64,000 bases of DNA from Acidobacteriota bacterium (GTDB lineage Bacteria; Acidobacteriota; Vicinamibacteria; Vicinamibacterales; CAVVIG01). The DNA lies in NCBI GenBank assembly GCA_018268955.1, contig JAFDVO010000022.1, positions 124,001 to 188,000 of the forward strand, in the 5' to 3' direction. Below are positions 42,999 to 50,655 of the stretch, piece after piece. Made by a program: the position numbers and the translations under genes. How positions within the stretch are numbered: the first letter of the stretch is position 1; each line of letters opens with the position of its first letter. The notes beneath the pieces are model-generated. The model was given only the letters and a program-made list of their open reading frames with translations, was not told the origin of the DNA and ran no database searches.

Positions 42999-44660
42999 CT
43001 ACCTGCTGGTGAGCAGGTACACGCGCATGTTCCCGTCGGTCTGCCACAGGTGCAGTTCAGGGAACGATGCGATGGCATCCACCTGTCCCGGCCGCATGCT
43101 GCGCGCATCCACGTAGACGTGCGTCACGCCCTGGTCGAGCAGGTAGTCGATCGAGGGCTGGTCGGGGAAGGTCGAGAGCCGCCGCACATGCTCGTAGTAG
43201 CTGGCCGGCTTGAAGCCCGAGTAGCCGTTCAGCATCGGGTGGAACGTGCGCGTGGTCGCGGTGGCCAGCATGAACGGCGTGTTCATGTGGAACCGGGCCG
43301 AGTCGAAGAACGGGAAGTACACGATCACGGCCTTCGGGCCAAGTTGCCGCATTGTGTCGTAGATGGCGGGCGTGCCGGTGTACTCCGTGTACCGGAGTGG
43401 CGAGCGGAGCGCTTCAGCGTTCACGGCCACCACCAGCACAGCGGCGACCGCGACACCGGCGGGAGCGGAGAGGCGCCGCTGGATGGCCGCAAGCCCGAAC
43501 CCCGCGAGGAGCCCGACCGCGATGAGCATGAACTGCCCAAACCGCACCGCGCCGCGGATGCCCGTGAGCAGCGGGTAAATCCGGTACAGGATGCGATACG
43601 GCGGGAACGCCGGGCCGAACGACAGGGCGAACGCGACGACCGCGATGGCGAGCAGCATGCGAGCGCGCCGGTCGCGGAGCCCGTGCGAGGCAATACCGAC
43701 GAGCGCAAGGGCGAGGCCGACAAAGCCGGGAAAGAGCGCATCGCCCTGGAAATACGATCGGCTCCACTGCAGGATGTCGAAGTGGATCCGCCCGGCGGCG
43801 GCGAAGTAGTCGGTCAACTCCGCCGAGTAGCGCTGCGTCTCCGCCAGCGAGCGGCCCAATCCGACTTCGGCGCTGGCGCGGTAATACGGCAGGAGGAATG
43901 GCGCCAGCAGGACGACCGCGATCACCGCGGCGAGCCCGACGTAGCCGACCACCTGCCGGAAGCGCGGACCCAGCCAGTCGTCTGGCCGCGCGAGCGCGGC
44001 TCCCGCGAGCGAGAGGCTCGAGAAGACCATCACGTACGTGCCGGTCAACGAGTGCAGGACGAACCAGCCGGCGAGCGACAGCGCGTGACGCAGGCGTGGC
44101 TCCGTCAGCAGCCGATCGAGCGCATAGAGCGCCAGGGGGAAGAACTCGACGTGCAGGTCCTGAATTTGCGGCAGGCGCGTCAGCGAGAACGCATTGAACG
44201 CGACGAGGGACCCACTGCCCACCGCGGCGACCCACGACCCGGTCCACCGGTGCATCACGAGGGATGCGGTCCAGCCGGTCAGCGCGAAGCCGGCGATGAG
44301 CACCAGGTTGTGGACCAGCACGGGGCTGGCTCCAGCCCACAGCAGTGGCGCGCCGAGCATCGACTGCACGAACAGGTGGTCCGAGTAGGACAGCGTGCCG
44401 CGTTCCGGATAGAAGATGTTCGCGTCGAAGAGATGGAGGGGGTTGGTGGCGACCGCGTGCGCCACCCACGCCATGATCCACTCGTGGAGCACGAAGTCGC
44501 CGTTGTCATTGCGCGAGAGGGTGCCCGGAGCGGACGCCAGCGGCCACAGGTGTACGACTGCCAGCACCACGAAGAGCAGGAACGTCCAGAGCGCGGCCCG
44601 ACGGTTGCTGCGCCAGAGCGGCGCGCGATCGTCAGCGATCGGTGGCACGTGCGGAAGCAA
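42999..44660 (-). CDS. Polytopic membrane protein, GT-C-like, unknown
   Basis: A 553-residue protein with about ten to eleven membrane segments followed by a soluble C-terminal domain (about 440-553; KAVIVYFPFFDSARFHMNTP). The N-terminal half resembles GT-C lipid-linked-sugar transferases, with an acidic first loop NDNGDFVLHEW. No definite enzyme class can be assigned. Its start overlaps the preceding membrane-protein gene by 29 bases on the same strand, so the pair are one operon; the neighbouring methyltransferase suggests cell-surface glycan work. Confidence 0.75.
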   Translation of the reverse strand: MLPHVPPIADDRAPLWRSNRRAALWTFLLFVVLAVVHLWPLASAPGTLSRNDNGDFVLHEWIMAWVAHAVATNPLHLFDANIFYPERGTLSYSDHLFVQSMLGAPLLWAGASPVLVHNLVLIAGFALTGWTASLVMHRWTGSWVAAVGSGSLVAFNAFSLTRLPQIQDLHVEFFPLALYALDRLLTEPRLRHALSLAGWFVLHSLTGTYVMVFSSLSLAGAALARPDDWLGPRFRQVVGYVGLAAVIAVVLLAPFLLPYYRASAEVGLGRSLAETQRYSAELTDYFAAAGRIHFDILQWSRSYFQGDALFPGFVGLALALVGIASHGLRDRRARMLLAIAVVAFALSFGPAFPPYRILYRIYPLLTGIRGAVRFGQFMLIAVGLLAGFGLAAIQRRLSAPAGVAVAAVLVVAVNAEALRSPLRYTEYTGTPAIYDTMRQLGPKAVIVYFPFFDSARFHMNTPFMLATATTRTFHPMLNGYSGFKPASYYEHVRRLSTFPDQPSIDYLLDQGVTHVYVDARSMRPGQVDAIASFPELHLWQTDGNMRVYLLTSR

Positions 44661-46347
44661 ACGCCACGTCGCGACGGGCGTACACGACGAAGTTGGGTCC
44701 CGGACGCTTCACGTACTCGAGTCCGGAGAACGGCACGAAAAACATATCCTGCCGATCGTAGACGAGGTCGTCGCGCAACGTGAGCGCGTCGAAGCGCGCC
44801 ACCAGCACGTAATCGCCTGAGAGGAATTCCAGTACCTGCGATTGCGTCGTGCTGGGCAGCGGCGAGTCCTGCACGACGATCCAGTCGGGCTGCCCGGTCG
44901 CCGGCCGACCCTTCACGCGGAAGATCATCCCGGTACCATCCCACACCCACTGCTGATACTGCAGCGTCCCCGGAAACTGTGCGTGTCCGTACCGGGACCC
45001 GCTCTGGAGGACCGAACTGCCGGGCGGGACATGATCGGCAAACCACTGCGCCAGCACGACGCGGTTGTCAGCACGGGCCACGATGCGGTCGAAGCGCGCC
45101 AGCGCCTGCGCGGAGGGCGCGATCACCAGCGCCGCGAGCAGGGTGGCGAGGACGGTGCGCACCCACGCCGCTGTCCGGGCATCGGCTACCTTCGTGCTGA
45201 TCGATTGCGCCACGCTCCACACCAGGAACGCGGCGGTCAGGCAGGCGAACGGCACCATCGGGAGGGTGTAGCGGAAGAACAGGTTCCTCAGGCCTCCGGC
45301 CACGCCGTAGTACGCGAGGGGGAACGCCACCACGACGAGACCAATCGCCGGGGCCTGGACGAGTAGCCATGCCGTGCCAGCGATCGCGGCGAGCAGGAGC
45401 GGCAGGCCAAGGCCGTAGCGGAGCGAATTCCGCAGGTGGTGGAGCCATCCGTTCTCGAGGCCGAGCCTGGGGTCACCCACGGCCATCGAGCTCTGCAACT
45501 CCCGCATCGCCGCGATGAAGTTCGGGTAGTCCAGGACGACGAACGGGATGCCGAGGCTGAACGCCGCGAGGAAGGGCAGGCCGTACGTGAACAGCCTCGG
45601 ATCCCGCGCGGCCGTCGCCTTGTCCCGAGCCGTCCACACGTGCACCAGATAGCTGGCGACGATCGGCGCGATGAGCAGCACGGCGTTGTACTTCGTCGCT
45701 GCACCCAGCCCGCCCGCCAGGCCAGCCAGCACGAAGTCGCGCTGGCGTCCACTCTGGTGCGCGTCGACGATCAGGCTGACCGAGAGTGCGATGAAGAAGG
45801 TGAGGGCCGTGTCCGTCGTGCCGAAGTGCGAGTCCCGCGCGTGAATGAACACGAGCGCCTGGAAGGCCGCCGCGATGAGCCCGGCTGCGTCACCCCAGAG
45901 CCGGCGCGCCGTGCGAAAGACCACATAGACCGTCGCGGTGCCGAACGCCGCCGCCAGCCCCCGCGAGATCAGAAAGAACGGCACCCAGTCGAGCGGCCAG
46001 CTCGCCACCATGTCGGCAACGGCGTGGAACGTGCCGGTTGCGGCGCCCACCAGGAAGTACCCGAGGTACAGCACCGAGACGCACGCGATGTACAGCCAGG
46101 GGTAATCGTAGAACTTCGGCAGTCGCCCCGAGAGCATCGTGCGCGCTGCCTCGATGATGTGGGTCTCGTCGGGACGGGCCTGCGTGTGCGGGAGCCCGAA
46201 CCCCAGCCCCCAGACGCGCACGAGCGCGGCGACAGCGAGGATGCCGCCCAAGGCGAGCAGAACCCCGCGGCGGGTCGGTGCAGTCACGAGTGCGCCAGCC
46301 ACCAGCAGCAGGCAGATGTCATGTGTGGGACCTGCGGATCTTAGCAT
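44632..46347 (-). CDS. GT39/ArnT-like membrane glycosyltransferase
   Basis: A 571-residue integral membrane protein with about twelve helices. The first external loop has the acidic motif of GT-C enzymes (ARPDETHIIEAARTM), a second conserved piece is FGTTDTALTFFIAL, and the C-terminal periplasmic domain follows. It would move a sugar from a polyprenyl carrier to a lipid or protein. A GTG at 46287 (then TAPTRRGVLLALGG) is as likely a start as ATG 46347. Acceptor unknown. Confidence 0.82.
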   Translation of the reverse strand: MLRSAGPTHDICLLLVAGALVTAPTRRGVLLALGGILAVAALVRVWGLGFGLPHTQARPDETHIIEAARTMLSGRLPKFYDYPWLYIACVSVLYLGYFLVGAATGTFHAVADMVASWPLDWVPFFLISRGLAAAFGTATVYVVFRTARRLWGDAAGLIAAAFQALVFIHARDSHFGTTDTALTFFIALSVSLIVDAHQSGRQRDFVLAGLAGGLGAATKYNAVLLIAPIVASYLVHVWTARDKATAARDPRLFTYGLPFLAAFSLGIPFVVLDYPNFIAAMRELQSSMAVGDPRLGLENGWLHHLRNSLRYGLGLPLLLAAIAGTAWLLVQAPAIGLVVVAFPLAYYGVAGGLRNLFFRYTLPMVPFACLTAAFLVWSVAQSISTKVADARTAAWVRTVLATLLAALVIAPSAQALARFDRIVARADNRVVLAQWFADHVPPGSSVLQSGSRYGHAQFPGTLQYQQWVWDGTGMIFRVKGRPATGQPDWIVVQDSPLPSTTQSQVLEFLSGDYVLVARFDALTLRDDLVYDRQDMFFVPFSGLEYVKRPGPNFVVYARRDVAFASARATDR

Positions 46348-46369
46348 CCGGTTTGTGCGTGGTTCCAGC

Positions 46370-46375
46370 TACGAT
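46370..46375 (+). promoter_or_regulatory. Candidate -10 box of the PfkB gene
   Basis: TACGAT, eight bases before the GTG start at 46384, with no ribosome site between; suggests a leaderless transcript. No good -35 seen. Confidence 0.35.
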
Positions 46376-46383
46376 GCGGATAC

Positions 46384-47334
46384 GTGCACCTTCCGCTCAC
46401 CATTGCGCCCGCGGATGCGGCCGCTTTCGATGTCGTCACCTGTGGGCTGAACAGCCTCGACTTCGTCGCCGTCGTCGAGCGCTACCCGGCCTGGAATTCG
46501 AAAACGCGGCTCGAACAGTTCGACAAGCGACCGGGCGGACAGATGGCGACGGCCGCAGCCGTGTGCGCGCGTCTCGGCTGGCGCGCGCGCTATATCGGAA
46601 GTTTTGGAGACGACGAGCTCGGCACCATTGGTCGCGCATCGCTGACCGACGAAGGCGTGGAGATTGGTGCCGCCTGGTGCGTGCCCGGCGCCACGAGCCA
46701 GTTCGCCGTGGTCATCGTCGATCGCACCAGCGGCGAGAGGACGGTACTCTGGAACCGGCACCCCGGTCTGAAGGTGCGCGCGGATCAGATTGACCCGGCG
46801 GCGGTCACCTCGGGACGGCTTCTCATCGTCGATTGTCACGAGACCGTTGCGGCCACGGCGGCCGCGCGTGCGGCCCGCGCCGCGGGCATCCCGACCATCG
46901 TGGATGTCGAGAGGGTGCGGGAGGGGATTCACCAACTGCTTGCGAACATCGATGTGATCATTGCCGCCGAATCGTTTCCAGCGGCGCTCACCGGATACGA
47001 AGAACCGGGGCGCGCGCTGGCTGCGCTGGCGGCCGAATACCGCGCGCCGATCGTGGCCATGACCCTCGGCGAAGGGGGCAGCCTCGCGCGCTGTGGCAGC
47101 CGTGAGATCCGGACCCCTGGCTTCCGTGTGGCCTGTGTCGACTCGACCGGTGCGGGGGATGCCTTCCGCGGCGGGTTCGCGGCGGCGTGCCTGCGATGGC
47201 CTGACGGTGACCTGGAGACGATCATGGCATTCGCCAATGCCGTCGCGGCCCTGAACTGCCGCGGCCTTGGTGCCCGTGGGGGGATGCCGACCCTTGCGGA
47301 GGTCGACGCATTGATGGCTGGTGCACGCCCCTAG
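46384..47334 (+). CDS. PfkB/ribokinase family sugar kinase
   Basis: A 316-residue kinase of the ribokinase fold that phosphorylates a sugar or nucleoside. Motifs: GLNSLDFVAVVERYP and KRPGGQMATAAAVCARLGWR near the N-terminus, and the C-terminal signature DSTGAGDAFRGGFAAA, with the catalytic Asp in GAGD. The substrate cannot be deduced. Start GTG 46384, probably leaderless. It overlaps nothing upstream and ends 19 bases before the methyltransferase start. Confidence 0.9.
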   Translation: MHLPLTIAPADAAAFDVVTCGLNSLDFVAVVERYPAWNSKTRLEQFDKRPGGQMATAAAVCARLGWRARYIGSFGDDELGTIGRASLTDEGVEIGAAWCVPGATSQFAVVIVDRTSGERTVLWNRHPGLKVRADQIDPAAVTSGRLLIVDCHETVAATAAARAARAAGIPTIVDVERVREGIHQLLANIDVIIAAESFPAALTGYEEPGRALAALAAEYRAPIVAMTLGEGGSLARCGSREIRTPGFRVACVDSTGAGDAFRGGFAAACLRWPDGDLETIMAFANAVAALNCRGLGARGGMPTLAEVDALMAGARP

Positions 47335-47353
47335 TGCTAGGCTCAGGAGTCAC

Positions 47354-48703
47354 GTGACCGATCCGCAGACCGTCGAAGACCTGCTGGCCCGTCTCGAGCG
47401 CGAGCGTCTCGAAGCCGACCGGCTTTACAACATCGCCCTGACCGCGCTGGACCGTGCCCTCCAGACGGCACCCGCACTCCCGGCCCCGCCCCGCGCGTAC
47501 GATCCGTCGCGGCTGCCGGACGTCAACGCCGCGTGGGAGATCCTCCCCGGCGGAGCGCCGGTGTTCGACAGCAGCTGGCGCGGACGTCTCGGCCGGTTCG
47601 TCTGGCGCCTTGTCGGTCCCGCCCTCGAACAGCAGCAGCGGTTCAACGCGGCGGTCGCCGACCACTTGAACCGCAACGTCTCCGCGCACCAGGAGACCGT
47701 AGCCGCGCTCGGCGCAGTGGTCGTCGCGCTTCGGGATCACACCGACGGGCTGGTCCGCTTCGAGCATCAGCTGCTCGAGTACCTGCGATCGATCACGCTG
47801 TATGTCGACACGAAGGACCGGAGCCTCGGCGGCGCCGAGATCCGCCAGCGGCTCGCGCTGACCGAGCAGCGGCTGCTGGCGCTCAAGCGCGAACTGGAGA
47901 TGGCCGCGGTCAATGGCGCCAGCACGGCTCCGGCGCCGGGCGTTCCCAGGCGGGATGCCAGTGTGCAGGAGCCAACGGCGTCGCCGACCCCGGCCTTCAC
48001 CGGCACGGTCGACTCGCTCACTTACGTCGCCTTCGAGGATCAGTTCCGCGGCGCGTCATCGGAGATCCGTCGTCGCGTGGCCGACTACGTCCCGCTCTTC
48101 GCGGGGGCGCAGGACGTGCTGGATGTGGGCTGCGGTCGCGGTGAACTGCTCGATGCCCTCCGGGAGAGCGGCGTGTCGGTCCGCGGGGTCGACGTCAGCC
48201 CGGCAATGGTCGAGCTCTGCCGCAGCCGCGGCTTCGATGTGGCCCTCGGAGATGCCCTGGGCTACGTATCCAGCCAGGAAGACGGCAGCCTGGGCGGGCT
48301 GATTGCGATTCAGGTCGTGGAGCACTTCACGCCGGCGTACCTGGTGAAGTTCCTCGAGGCCGCGTTCCATGCGATGAGGCCGGGCGCCCCGCTCGTGCTC
48401 GAGACGATCAACCCGAACTGCTGGATGGCGTTCTTCGAGACCTACATCCGGGACCTGACGCACCAGCACCCCCTGCATCCGGACACGTTGCGGCACCTGG
48501 TCCAGGCGAGCGGGTTTTCCCAGGTCGACGTCCAGTTCCGGGCGCCGGTTTCCGAGGACGACCGTCTGGCCAACGTGGCCCTGCCCCCGGACTTCTTCCC
48601 CGCCGGCGTGCTGCCGCTGATCGACGCCATCAACGACCACGCGGCCAAGCTGAACCGACGGCTCTTCTCCTCGATGGACTACGCGGTCGTCGCGCGCCGA
48701 TAG
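47354..48703 (+). CDS. Coiled-coil SAM-dependent methyltransferase (O-antigen terminator-like)
   Basis: A 449-residue protein. The N-terminal half has long helices and likely coiled coil (TVEDLLARLERERLEADRLY; LALTEQRLLALKRELEMA); the C-terminal half is a class I methyltransferase with motif I VLDVGCGRGELLDAL and GLIAIQVVEHFTPAYLVKFL. This layout resembles WbdD-type methyltransferases that cap O-antigen chains. GTG 47354 with AGGAG four bases upstream is preferred over GTG 47321. The nearby GT-C-like genes fit a glycan role. Confidence 0.82.
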   Translation: MTDPQTVEDLLARLERERLEADRLYNIALTALDRALQTAPALPAPPRAYDPSRLPDVNAAWEILPGGAPVFDSSWRGRLGRFVWRLVGPALEQQQRFNAAVADHLNRNVSAHQETVAALGAVVVALRDHTDGLVRFEHQLLEYLRSITLYVDTKDRSLGGAEIRQRLALTEQRLLALKRELEMAAVNGASTAPAPGVPRRDASVQEPTASPTPAFTGTVDSLTYVAFEDQFRGASSEIRRRVADYVPLFAGAQDVLDVGCGRGELLDALRESGVSVRGVDVSPAMVELCRSRGFDVALGDALGYVSSQEDGSLGGLIAIQVVEHFTPAYLVKFLEAAFHAMRPGAPLVLETINPNCWMAFFETYIRDLTHQHPLHPDTLRHLVQASGFSQVDVQFRAPVSEDDRLANVALPPDFFPAGVLPLIDAINDHAAKLNRRLFSSMDYAVVARR

Positions 48704-48717
48704 CGGCTCACGACCGT

Positions 48718-48745
48718 GTAACCTTCTGATGGCTGGCCGGTCTAA
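48718..48745 (+). promoter_or_regulatory. Sigma-E/ECF-type promoter of the second ECF sigma gene
   Basis: GTAACCT (48718-48724), 15-bp spacer, GTCTAA (48740-48745). The -10 and spacer are identical to the promoter at 10860-10887, and the -35 keeps the AAC core. The ATG lies 14 bases after the -10. Confidence 0.7.
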
Positions 48746-48759
48746 CCGGTCAACAGCCT

Positions 48760-49401
48760 ATGGCCACTTCGTTCGCGTTGACCTGCGACGGCCCTTCAGG
48801 CGCAGACTGGAATGTGACCGTCGTGAGGCAGGACGCCCCCGCCGATGGACCCGCGCCCGTGCTGGAGTCGCTGAGCGAAGCCGAACTGGTGGCCGCGTGT
48901 CTCGAAGGCCGGCCCGGCGCCTTCGACCTCATCGTCCAGCGCCACCGCCGGCAGGTGTATCAGATCTGCTACCGCTTCATGAACAGCCACGAGGATGCGA
49001 GCGACCTGAGCCAGGATGTGTTCCTGCGGGCCTACCGCGGCCTGAAGAACTTCAAGGGCAACGCGGCGCTGGGAACCTGGCTGCATCGGATCGCCGTCAA
49101 CACGTGCCTGAATCGGGTCGCGGTGAAAGCGCCGAAGAGCGAGCCCATTGACGATGCGGACTTCGTCGATGCGAAGGGGGAGTCGGCGTCCGAGCAGCTC
49201 CTGCGGGACGAGCGGGCTGGTCGCGTTCGTGCCGCGGTGGCGCAGTTGCCGCCAAAGCAGCGGGCGGCGCTCATCATGCGGACCTATGAGGACCGGTCGC
49301 ACCAGGAGATCGCCCAGGCGCTCGGCACGTCGGTCGGCGCGGCGAAGGCCAACGTCTTCCACGCGCTGCAGAACCTGAAGAAGATCCTCGGGAACATCTA
49401 G
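48760..49401 (+). CDS. ECF RNA polymerase sigma factor (RpoE-like)
   Basis: A 213-residue ECF sigma factor. Region 2 is LEGRPGAFDLIVQRHRRQVY, EDASDLSQDVFLRAYRGLKN and TWLHRIAVNTCLNR; region 4 is LPPKQRAALIMRTYEDRSHQ then IAQALGTSVGAAKANVFHAL. About 35 extra N-terminal residues precede region 2. ATG 48760 lies just after a sigma-E-like promoter, so the gene is probably autoregulated. The anti-sigma gene begins three bases after its stop. Confidence 0.93.
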   Translation: MATSFALTCDGPSGADWNVTVVRQDAPADGPAPVLESLSEAELVAACLEGRPGAFDLIVQRHRRQVYQICYRFMNSHEDASDLSQDVFLRAYRGLKNFKGNAALGTWLHRIAVNTCLNRVAVKAPKSEPIDDADFVDAKGESASEQLLRDERAGRVRAAVAQLPPKQRAALIMRTYEDRSHQEIAQALGTSVGAAKANVFHALQNLKKILGNI

Positions 49402-49403
49402 CC

Positions 49404-49994
49404 ATGGCTCACCTGTCTCCGGACACGTTCGTCGACCTGCTGGAGGGCACGCTCGAAGAGAGCGCGGTGCCGCATCTGGCGCAGTGCGAGGCGTGCCGCG
49501 ACGAACTCTCCGGGCTGAGGAGGACGTGGCAGGAGGCCATGAACACAGACGTGCCGGAGCCGTCTCCGCTCTTCTGGGATCATCTTTCCGCGCGGGTGCA
49601 CGAGGCTGTGGCCGCCGAACCGGAGCCGCGGCGCCCCTGGTGGAACGCCGCCTGGGCGGTCCGCTGGTTCGGTCTTGCGGCTGCGGCCGTCGCCGCAATC
49701 GCCCTGGTGGCGTTCCTGAACCGTCCCGCGTTCGTTGACCAGCGGACCGCACAGGTCGGGGGCGAGGCTCAGGGCACGCCAGCGGCATCGGGGCAGCGGC
49801 TCGAGGTGCTGCCTCCGCTGGCCGAGGATGAGTCCGTGGGGCTGCTGGCCGATCTCGCGAGCGACCTGGACTGGGACGCGGTCGTGGAAGTCGGGCTCGT
49901 GCGGCCGGGCGGCGCCGACCGGGCGGTTGCGGAGTTGAGTGCGGACGAGCGGGTCGAGCTCCAGCGGCTCCTCACGGAAGCCGGCGTCATGTGA
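49404..49994 (+). CDS. Transmembrane zinc-finger anti-sigma factor
   Basis: A 196-residue inner-membrane protein with an N-terminal HxxxCxxC zinc site (His24, Cys28, Cys31: PHLAQCEACRDEL), one membrane segment about 88-106 (FGLAAAAVAAIALVAFL), and a short acidic periplasmic part. It should sequester the sigma factor encoded immediately upstream. Unlike the other anti-sigma factor in the window (11509-12417) it has no TonB-C-like domain. Confidence 0.87.
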   Translation: MAHLSPDTFVDLLEGTLEESAVPHLAQCEACRDELSGLRRTWQEAMNTDVPEPSPLFWDHLSARVHEAVAAEPEPRRPWWNAAWAVRWFGLAAAAVAAIALVAFLNRPAFVDQRTAQVGGEAQGTPAASGQRLEVLPPLAEDESVGLLADLASDLDWDAVVEVGLVRPGGADRAVAELSADERVELQRLLTEAGVM

Positions 49995-50046
49995 CCAGCC
50001 ACCGTGCGATGCGGGCTTGGTCACCGGCGCATGAGAGTGGCAGCGA

Positions 50047-50580
50047 GTGGATATGAAGACGATGATGCGGGTCGTGGCGTGGGTGATCGTCGCAGCGGCG
50101 ATGGCGACGTCGGTGTCGGCGCAGGGACGACTGCCGAGACGGAATGCGCCGGCGGGTCCGGACGGCGTGTCGCCCGCAGAAATCCAGCGGCTCTTCGACG
50201 CCTACGTTGTCATGCAGGCGCAGCAGGAACTGCAGCTCTCCGACGAGCAGTATCCGAAGTTCCTGGCGAAGGTGAAGGCACTGCAGGCGGCCCGCCAGCG
50301 CGGGCAGGCGGATCGGACGCGTATCCTGCAGGATCTCCGGCGCCTGGACAGCGCGTCATCGCTCGACGAGAACCAGGCGCGTGCGCAGCTCAAGACGCTC
50401 GCCGAGGTCGACGCCCGCACCGCCAACGAGGTGCGTGATGCCCTCGCCGGCATTGACGAGGTGCTCGATGTGCGTCAGAGGATCCGCTTCCGGCTCTTCG
50501 AGGAGCAGATGGAACGGCGGAAGGTCGACCTCCTGATGCGTGCGAGGCAAGCCAACCGTGCACGCACGCAGCAACCCTGA
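50047..50580 (+). CDS. Spy/CpxP-like periplasmic protein
   Basis: A 177-residue exported protein with signal peptide (MMRVVAWVIVAAAMATSVSA) and an all-helical, charged body: LQLSDEQYPKFLAKVKALQA resembles the LTxxQ-type repeat of Spy/CpxP, and IRFRLFEEQMERRKVDLLMR is a long amphipathic helix. Such proteins are periplasmic chaperones of envelope stress. GTG 50047 or ATG 50053 may start it. Third gene in the ECF sigma operon, supporting an envelope-stress regulon. Confidence 0.78.
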   Translation: MDMKTMMRVVAWVIVAAAMATSVSAQGRLPRRNAPAGPDGVSPAEIQRLFDAYVVMQAQQELQLSDEQYPKFLAKVKALQAARQRGQADRTRILQDLRRLDSASSLDENQARAQLKTLAEVDARTANEVRDALAGIDEVLDVRQRIRFRLFEEQMERRKVDLLMRARQANRARTQQP

Positions 50581-50602
50581 GGGGGCGCTCAGTGATCGCC
50601 GT

Positions 50603-50628
50603 GCTGGAGCTGTGAAACAGGCTCCAGC
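50603..50628. terminator. Stem-loop between the ECF operon and recG
   Basis: GCTGGAGC (50603-50610), ten-base loop, GCTCCAGC (50621-50628), followed by only two T. Probably the end of the sigma operon transcript. Confidence 0.5.
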
Positions 50629-50655
50629 TTCGTAAGGTACACTGCTCGACTCAGA

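Noticed and set aside
43050-44783. 577-residue plus-strand frame opposite the membrane-protein gene
   Set aside because: Strongly Arg/Glu/His-rich antisense of a hydrophobic polytopic protein; no domain seen.
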